Shown here piece after piece: positions 57,864-64,000 of a DNA stretch of 64,000 nucleotides (its first letter is position 1; every line of letters begins with the position of its first letter). Under the pieces are notes generated by a model that saw only the letters and a list, made by a program, of their open reading frames with translations, had not been told where the DNA came from and made no database searches. The stretch is taken from assembly GCA_964035575.1 (NCBI GenBank), contig OZ037929.1, positions 806,001 to 870,000 on the forward strand, written 5' to 3'. The position numbers were made by a program, and so were the translations under genes. Source of the DNA: Rhynchopus sp. YZ270_cl-10 (lineage: Eukaryota > Euglenozoa > Diplonemea > Diplonemida > Diplonemidae).

Positions 57864-59693
57864 CTATGCCTCCTCCTCGTCTTCCGCAGCTCCTTCCTCC
57901 TCAGGAGCCTCTGCTTCAGCACCCCCTTCCTCAGCGTTGCCCTCCTCCTCTTCCATGGTGTCACCTCCTCCCTCCACCTCACCCACTTCCCCTGCCCCCT
58001 CCGCCATCTCCTGCTCCTCCCCTTCAGCCTTCTCCTCCCCTTCCTCGTCTGCAGCTTCACCTTCCTCTTCCATTGCTTCAGGGGCAACTTCGGGTTCGGG
58101 TTCTGGTTCGGGTTCGGGTTCTGGCTCGTAGGTGATTGACTTTGTGAAGGTTTTGTTAAGGAAAATCCTTCCTGGGTCGGTTTCTGCGGCATTGAGAAGG
58201 GATTGGCTGGTCGCAGAGGTGAGACCTACATCGAGGGCGACGAAGGCAATGCTTAGCGAAACGGCACTGAGGAAACCCTGCTTCGTGGGGTCGAAGAACT
58301 GGAAGGTCTGCTGGATGTCCTCAGATAGCGGGTCCTTAAGGAGACGGGGCGGGTGGGCGGCGCAGGGTGCACCGTCTTCACCCATACCAAAGGATTTGGC
58401 AGCTTCTTTGTCTTCTGTCATCCATTGACGTCTGGTTTCGGCGTCTTCGGCACGCCATTCGGCCCGCCATTCCTCGAGAATAACGTTGCGGCCCACATAA
58501 AGCTCTTGTTTGTCGTCGTCTGTGAGACCGTCGTCCTCGTTTTCCCAAGCTTCCTTCTGGGTTGCTTCCTTTTGGTTGCGCTCTGCGCGTACCTTAGCCA
58601 TCGCTGCAGCGCGTTCTTCCCTCTTTCTGGTGAGTTCTGCGTCACGCAATTTATTGAACTGCGCAATAGTGTCTTCAGCCTCGCGGTTCTTTACGATAAA
58701 GCGGTAGAACCGTCTTAATGCAGAGTACACTAAATGCTCGTCAACGCATTCCGCAAAGAGGTGTGCAACCACCTTCCCATGCGCAACATCCTGCTCCCCC
58801 TCCGCAATCGCCAGCGAGAGGTATTCTGTACTGGCAAACCCGATCTGCTCCGTGTTGACCATCAACACCCCAAGGTTCGGGGCCTCCCAATACGCTGGGC
58901 AGAAGTAGTAAATCGACCGATGCCCGGTCAAAACCCCCTCCGCAATTTTGTACCACGTACGCACCGCAGACAGGTCGATCCCACTGCTGTTCTTCACCAG
59001 AAGCACCAGCTCCGCAACAAGCTCTTTGTCCGACAAAGGCGTCTTCTTGCTGCACCTCGGCACCGCAACCTCTCCTCCGAGAAGATGGCTCTCTGCTGTC
59101 ACCAACGCCTCATACGAGATCCCCCTCTTCCGCCCAGGGCCTGCCTCCTGAATAAGACCCAGGTACACTTCATCATTGACCCCCGCAGTTTCTTCACGCG
59201 GCTCTGCCTCGAAGGGAGTATGGAAGGTCTTCAGGGGACCCCCTGCTGTGAGCATGTTAGGGGTTTCGGGGAAGTCCACCCAATGTGCGACAACGGAGGA
59301 GAGTGTACGGGGGATGCAGTTGTGTGGCCAGCGGGTGGTGAGGGTGGCGACGTGGCGGTGCTTTGCGGAGAGGGTGTGGCGGACGATGGGGACGTCGTGG
59401 GAGACACCGTCGTCGCGGTTGTTCCTGTTGTTGGGTTGGTGGCCACCACGGGGGCGGTTGTCCCTTTGTCTCTGTGTCTCGTTGTATGTGGGCGGGCGGC
59501 GGTCTCTGCCGTCCCGGTAGTCGCGGTCACCCCTGTCCCGTACATCGCGCACGTCGCGTACATCCCGGTTGTCGTACCTACGGTCCCGGTCGTAGCGGTC
59601 ATCCCTCCGGTCGCGGTCTCTCCCTCTGTCCCTATCCCGTCTGTCACCCCGATCACGGTCCCTCCGCTCACCCCCACGGTATCTGCCCCCCAT
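57864..59693 (-). CDS. CCAR1: CCAR1/DBC1-family protein
   Basis: A 609-residue single-exon gene. Residues 1-95 are Arg/Asp repeats with Gly-Arg (RDRDRGDRRDRDRGR-like), typical of RNA-binding linkers. From about 100 come VPIVRHTLSAKHRHVATL and WVDFPETPNMLTAGGPLKTF, hallmarks of the CCAR1/DBC1 family seen also in plant homologues, followed by the inactive Nudix-like DBC1 domain with GIDLSAVRTWYKIAEG and YYFCPAYWEAPNLGVL. The region 340-400 is a charged helix, and 450-490 resembles the EF-hand-like segment of the family (FDPTKQGFLSAVSLSIAF). The tail is extremely Glu-rich with a Pro-Glu dipeptide run. CCAR1 proteins act as nuclear coactivators and in splicing. The animal S1-like N-terminal domain is absent. 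Confidence 0.85.
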   Translation of the reverse strand: MGGRYRGGERRDRDRGDRRDRDRGRDRDRRDDRYDRDRRYDNRDVRDVRDVRDRGDRDYRDGRDRRPPTYNETQRQRDNRPRGGHQPNNRNNRDDGVSHDVPIVRHTLSAKHRHVATLTTRWPHNCIPRTLSSVVAHWVDFPETPNMLTAGGPLKTFHTPFEAEPREETAGVNDEVYLGLIQEAGPGRKRGISYEALVTAESHLLGGEVAVPRCSKKTPLSDKELVAELVLLVKNSSGIDLSAVRTWYKIAEGVLTGHRSIYYFCPAYWEAPNLGVLMVNTEQIGFASTEYLSLAIAEGEQDVAHGKVVAHLFAECVDEHLVYSALRRFYRFIVKNREAEDTIAQFNKLRDAELTRKREERAAAMAKVRAERNQKEATQKEAWENEDDGLTDDDKQELYVGRNVILEEWRAEWRAEDAETRRQWMTEDKEAAKSFGMGEDGAPCAAHPPRLLKDPLSEDIQQTFQFFDPTKQGFLSAVSLSIAFVALDVGLTSATSQSLLNAAETDPGRIFLNKTFTKSITYEPEPEPEPEPEPEVAPEAMEEEGEAADEEGEEKAEGEEQEMAEGAGEVGEVEGGGDTMEEEEGNAEEGGAEAEAPEEEGAAEDEEEA

Positions 59694-60381
59694 GGTTTGT
59701 GATTAGGATGTTGTCTGAAGGATGGGTAGGTGGGTGGGTGGAGGTGAAGAATGCAAATTGGAAAAGTTGTTTCATATACATTCTTTTTCTAATGAAAAGA
59801 AGGTACAGAGGGTGCTAAAGAAGACCCTTGCTTTTTTTTTTTTGTGTGTGTGGAAAAGTGAGGGTTGGAGCGGGGGTACTTTTTTTTTTTCCACCTTGTT
59901 TCTAAGAATAGAACACAGAAAAAAAAAGAGGGGAAATACCATGTGTGTGTGCTGTGTTTGTTAATTGGGGGGCGAGATAGCTGAGAGAGGAGGGGGAAAC
60001 AACACACATAAAAAGGCTGGGGGGGATAGAAACAAAAAGCCATGCGAATTCTTTAACCCTTCCCCCCCTCTGAGAAACCGTTTTTTTTTTTTTATTATTT
60101 TTTTGTTAATGTTATTTGCATCTAATTTCACCCTCCCACCCACTCCTCCCCTCAGGGGTACCTGTAACGTGGGGCCGCGGGCCGGGCCTCTGGGCCGAGA
60201 AAATATCCCTTAAGAAATTACGTGGGAAATGCTCTCGCCATTATTCTGCTTTTGTATAGCTATTCTTGGCTGGGGCCGATTTTGTTTTTTGGGGTCAGCG
60301 GATCTCAATCTTTCAAATAACGCCGGTTTTTTAAAAAAATATTTTTCGCCAAGGCGCGAGAGGGATTTTTGAGTTTTTTAC

Positions 60382-60590
60382 ACTGTACTGTACTGTACTG
60401 TACTGTACTGTACTGTACTGTACTGTACTGTACTGTACTGTACTGTACTGTACTGTACTGTACTGTACTGTACTGTACTGTACTGTACTGTACTGTACTG
60501 TACTGTACTGTACTGTACTGTACTGTACTGTACTGTACTGTACTGTACTGTACTGTACTGTACTGTACTGTACTGTACTGTACTGTACTG
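60382..60590. repeat. TACTG pentamer array, about 42 copies
   Basis: Uninterrupted 209-base microsatellite inside element I. Confidence 0.97.
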
Positions 60591-60840
60591 GAATCCCCTC
60601 CCCTGATCATCAACCCTAATCGGTGCGTTCTAGTTGATCACCAGGGGGGGGGTTTTTTTTTGAAGCGGTTTCCCCCCCTCAGGGTGGTTTCCCGGGGGCC
60701 TAATCACATGGCAGTGTACCCCCTAAGGGGAGGGCACAGGGGCCGGTAGTAACGCTAAGTAGGGGCCAGGGGCCAGGGTCCAGGGGCCAGAAAACCGTGT
60801 CCCATATAGCTGCCCCTGACTCCCAATCCCCTGTGCAAAC

Positions 60841-61067
60841 TGTGTATACTGTGTATACTGTGTATACTGTGTATACTGTGTATACTGTGTATACTGTGTA
60901 TACTGTGTATACTGTGTATGCTGTGTATACTGTGTATACTGTGTATACTGTGTATACTGTGTATACTGTGTATACTGTGTATACTGTGTATACTGTGTAT
61001 ACTGTGTATACTGTGTATACTGTGTATACTGTGTATACTGTGTATACTGTGTGTACTGTGTATACTG
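60841..61067. repeat. TGTGTATAC nonamer array, about 25 copies
   Basis: Almost perfect 9-base repeat inside element I, with single-base variants near 60919 and 61052. Confidence 0.95.
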
Positions 61068-61435
61068 CAAAAATTGACCAAAAACGAGAACTTGTCCATT
61101 TCGTCAAATTGACCCCACCACTGGCCGGACGGATTCCGGAATGCAAATGCCGGCCCGTTTGTGGGCAACAATGACCCAAAAACCCGCCCACAAAGTTGCG
61201 TCGTGTATACCGTGTATACATACACGTGATTTTCTCCATTTGATAACCAAGGGCCGGGGGCCGGGCCGTTTTTACCCCCTCGTTACAGGTACCCCTGCCT
61301 CCCCTCCCCCGACAATACACCCATTTTTTGTATCATCGACAATTACCTATCCGACGGGTTCTGCACAATTTTTTATTTTTATTTTGAAAACATTGTAAAG
61401 TCTACCATTAATTCCAAACAAAAGAAATCCATTGT

Positions 61436-62432
61436 TTTGTTGTATCGACAATCACCTAACATCGTCCTCAACTCTAGGAAGTTATTTCTATTCTCTGTTT
61501 TTTTTTTGTTGTCCACAAAAGCCCTAAGCAGGGCACTAGCTAGACTTTTTTTTTCCCGTTTTTTTGCGGTTTTGCGGTTTCAAAAAAAAATTTCGCGCGG
61601 CGACAAACTAGAAGTGAAAACACACGAATGAGGGACGGGGAGATTTTGGGAAGGGGTTATTTACAGGGCATTTTTTACGGGCTAAACCCGACTGACCCCT
61701 GGTGGAATCTCCTGCCAACTTCATTGCATGTATCAGAATGCTTCTGTGCGTGAGCATGTGTTGCCGCATGGTCTGCACAGCTTCTGACGTTCGCACATGT
61801 CGACCATTCTATCACATACTCCTCCATGTCCGCGGTGGCACGCCGGCTCACTATGCTCTGACTTAATCTCCCCGATCGTGGACCACCCCTCTACCTGAAT
61901 CGATTGCATTTTCGGTTGCAAAATACAACTGCCCAAATTGCAAAGGGATTCCCGAAGACATTGTAAAATAATAAATGGCGCCGCAGGCAAAAAAAATTAG
62001 GGTACGGTGTAAAGATGCCGGTTTTACACCAGAGTCACTCAACAAACCCTTTTTTTTTTTGCGAAGCAAAAAAGGAAAATGGCGCCGCAGGCAAAAAAAA
62101 ATATGGGTTAACTCCGCGAGCGAAGCGAGCGGAAATTTTTTTGGGGTGTACTTCCGTGAGCGCAGCGAGCAGAAAAATATTAAGGTGCTATCATGCCAGT
62201 CATCTGGGGGTCGGGCGAGGGGGCCCCAATAGTGCCCAAAACCCCCCACATTTTTTTTTTTTTTCTGCCCCGAGATTTTCCGTTTTTTTTTTTTTTTTTT
62301 CCGCCAAACCGCAAAACCGGGTTTTTGCGGTTTTGAAACCGCAAAAAAGCACCTAGCTAGTGCCCTGGCCCTAAGAAGAGCCGCTTAGGGGTAATAGGGT
62401 CTGTACTCAATGTTAGCTGAAGCTTTTGTACC
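61436..62432 (+). repeat. Dispersed structured repeat family D, copy 3, split by element J
   Basis: The left part (TTGTATCGACAATCACCT at 61438) and right part (CTGTACTCAATGTTAGCTG at 62401) match the two halves of family D; a longer diverged middle and element J separate them. The terminal hairpin is AGC-TGAA-GCT where copies 1 and 2 have GCC-CGAA-GGC. The right part begins 29 bases after the stop codon of the VIT-like gene (minus strand). Confidence 0.6.
61529..62367. mobile_element. Non-autonomous hAT-like element J
   Basis: Inverted termini CAGGGCACTAGCTAG / CTAGCTAGTGCCCTG with an exact 8-base target duplication GCCCTAAG (61521-61528, 62368-62375). Length 839 bases. The interior has duplicated ATGGCGCCGCAGGC segments (61976 and 62079) and near-repeats of a CGAGCGAAGCGAGCGG-type hairpin, but no transposase frame. 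Subterminal GCGGTTTTGCGG words occur at both ends. Confidence 0.92.
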
Positions 62433-62460
62433 TTTTGTTTTTTTTTTTATTTTTCTTCTT

Positions 62461-63378
62461 TCAGTGCAACTCCTTCGTGAGTGAGAACCACACCATCAGA
62501 CCGACAAACGTTGCAAAGATAAAGAGAGCTACTGGATCTGCGCAATGCGGTTCAATAGGCTCGCCTAGCTCTATCATTAAGGTAAGCATCTCGTCTTCCA
62601 GCCCGAGGGGGTGTTGGTCGTGGAAGCGGCATATGGCCTTCTTCCCTGTGATCTCAGCGAAGACCTTTTGTGACTGCAGCTTTGGGCGAATCTTTCTTAT
62701 GAAGTCGCGCATCTCCAGTTGCACGTCCCATTGATTTGGGGGCTGGCTGAATATAGTCAACGGCAGCGAGAAATTCACGATATCGTTCTCCTCGTACTGC
62801 TGTTTCTCCACCTTGCACGTCGAGACGTATACGATCTTCACTAAAAGGTCTTTTGTTCCGTCCAATTCCTCCAACTCTGGGCTGGTTCCGTAAAAATAGT
62901 AAAAAATCGCGCGAGACTTATCCGACGACGCCTTCTTCGCCCCTCCAAAGAAGGACCCGAGGAGGGACTGCGTTTCGGATGCATCTTCCTCTTCCTCTTC
63001 TGGGGCTGTCCAGGCTTTGGTTTCGCCGTCTGGGGTTTGTTCATAGAGCTTACCGGACATATGGGTGAAGGGAATTTGGCTGTTTTCTTGCTTGTATTGT
63101 ACTTGAAGAGTATCTAGACCGGGTACTTCGCACATAGGGAAATAATACTCGACAGCGTTTGCACCGTCAAGCTTGTAACGGTAGGTGATTTCGACGACAC
63201 TCTGGTTGCCCCGGATGCGGACCTTGACGGTGGTGTAGGTGCACGCCATCTGGTCCCCTTCCTTGTTGTAGACCCCCCAGTGCATCTTGCTCCGTTTGCT
63301 GACGAAGCGTTTGACACGGTGCTCCTTTTGACGTCGTTCTCTTGCTTCAAAGACTCGGCGGTATCTGGCTCCTAACAT
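62461..63378 (-). CDS. VIT-like domain protein with C-terminal membrane anchor
   Basis: A 305-residue single-exon gene. Residues about 33-100 (GVYNKEGDQMACTYTTVKV, EITYRYKLDGANAVEYYFPM) match the pattern of VIT domains found in inter-alpha-trypsin inhibitor heavy chains and vault PARP, though no VWA domain follows. An acidic stretch (Glu/Asp, about 125-135) precedes a second beta-rich region. The last ~25 residues contain one hydrophobic segment (PVALFIFATFVGLMVWF) followed by a short polar end, as in tail-anchored proteins facing the cytosol. There is no signal peptide; the start is basic. Function unknown; an alternative is that downstream exons exist, but the stop comes right after the membrane segment and is followed by a structured repeat. 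Confidence 0.75.
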   Translation of the reverse strand: MLGARYRRVFEARERRQKEHRVKRFVSKRSKMHWGVYNKEGDQMACTYTTVKVRIRGNQSVVEITYRYKLDGANAVEYYFPMCEVPGLDTLQVQYKQENSQIPFTHMSGKLYEQTPDGETKAWTAPEEEEEDASETQSLLGSFFGGAKKASSDKSRAIFYYFYGTSPELEELDGTKDLLVKIVYVSTCKVEKQQYEENDIVNFSLPLTIFSQPPNQWDVQLEMRDFIRKIRPKLQSQKVFAEITGKKAICRFHDQHPLGLEDEMLTLMIELGEPIEPHCADPVALFIFATFVGLMVWFSLTKELH

Positions 63379-63533
63379 TGTAGAATGGGAAGAGAAAGGG
63401 GGAGAGAAAAAGGGACGGTGAGAGGTCTTTGAAAATGTACTATAGAAGAGAGGGAGGGAAGGGAGGGAAGGTAGGGGAGAGAGGGGAGGGAGGGCTTTAC
63501 CTTAGAGTTTGGTGTATTTTTTTTTTGGGGGGA

Positions 63534-63619
63534 TTGAAAATATTTTTTTGTATGTTTTGAAAGTGCTTTGTGCTCTGTTTAATTTTGCTTGATAGTTTTG
63601 TAGACGTGGAGTTGGAGAG
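63534..63619. repeat. Short insertion family K, copy 2
   Basis: Matches 24639-24724 with only a few changes. Both flanks carry TTTTTTGGGGGGA-like sequence, consistent with a target duplication. Confidence 0.7.
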
Positions 63620-64000
63620 TAATTCTTTTTTGGGGGGAAAATCGTACATTTCGAGGTTGAGGTCTTGATAAAAGAGGGAGAGAGAGGGGGAGGGGGAGGG
63701 GGGATCTATTTATTGTTTTTTTTTTTTTTTTGAGAATATATTTTTTTGATGAAATAATGGTGACGTTGATAATGTGCGGACACCCTAGTTTGGTGGCGGA
63801 TGCAGGGCTCGTGAAATGGGGGAGGGGAGAGCGGTTGAAAAGAAACAACAAAAAAAACAAAAAAAAAAAAAAAAAGAGATTTGTCGAGCACAATTGAAAA
63901 GCTGGTAAAGAAGAAAAGAGAAAAAAAATGAATGTAACGAAGGGGGTCGCGCGAATCGCCAAGATATGCGCGGCTTCAGAAGTTGAAAAATGGGTACTCA
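63620..64000. other. Window end, no gene seen
   Basis: A- and T-runs and G-rich purine tracts; a long open frame on the minus strand is Phe/Lys low complexity. Nothing recognisable. Confidence 0.5.

Larger units (their letters stand above)
60153..61297. mobile_element. Non-autonomous hAT-like element I with two satellites
   Basis: Perfect 17-base inverted termini CAGGGGTACCTGTAACG and an exact 8-base target duplication CCTCCCCT (60145-60152, 61298-61305). The interior has no transposase. It contains a TACTG array and a TGTGTATAC array. Near its right end (61090-61170) lies, inverted, the same GTGGGGTCAAT block that element G carries twice, so I and G are related. Confidence 0.92.

Noticed and set aside
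60305-61320. Open frames of YCTVL, TQYTQY or HSIHSIHS repeats
   Set aside because: Translations of the TACTG and TGTGTATAC satellites.

Overview
The window is nuclear DNA of a unicellular eukaryote that I cannot place in a named group. Several genes carry spliceosomal introns with a strict donor (GTATGT, GTATGC or GTATGG) and acceptors such as ACACAG, CTACAG and CCACAG. The genes are eukaryotic core or signalling genes: Pelota, UTP7/WDR46, a CCAR1-type protein, NEK kinases and a very large EGF-repeat receptor. Every host gene I recognise lies on the minus strand; the only convincing plus-strand gene is a transposase. Intergenic DNA is full of T, A and G homopolymers and short hairpin repeats.

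Layout. 1-7515: a tandem array of four near-identical NADP-dependent oxidoreductase genes (the first cut by the window edge). The transcriptionally first copy has an extra spliced exon encoding a putative myristoylation/palmitoylation signal. 8627-10063: ankyrin-type protein. 10612-12363: Pelota with two introns. 12364-16614: no gene, but several miniature elements and hairpin repeats. 16615-24288: a 2449-residue multi-domain membrane protein in three exons. 24289-33036: no recognised gene, with two long tandemly placed repeat units (25745-30985) holding a 41-bp satellite. 33037-35300: active NEK-type kinase fused to a right-handed beta-helix. 35667-46776: a nested stack of DNA transposons: two 1190-bp foldback elements sitting in G-homopolymers, one hAT element with an apparently complete transposase, a hAT-like non-autonomous element, and two copies of a 2.7-kb element of unknown class inserted inside the hAT and hAT-like elements. 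48950-52760: NEK-like pseudokinase. 53980-55776: UTP7. 57864-59693: CCAR1-type protein. 60153-62367: two further non-autonomous hAT-like elements with perfect 8-bp target duplications. 62461-63378: VIT-like, probably tail-anchored protein.

The genes do not form one pathway. UTP7 (ribosome assembly) and Pelota (ribosome rescue) are both translation-related; the NEK proteins, the acylated oxidoreductase and the EGF receptor suggest signalling at membranes or a flagellum, but that is inference. The most unusual content is non-coding: foldback elements flanked by G-runs, a 2.7-kb mobile element without a recognisable transposase, and dispersed hairpin families with compensatory stem changes, two of which lie just downstream of stop codons.
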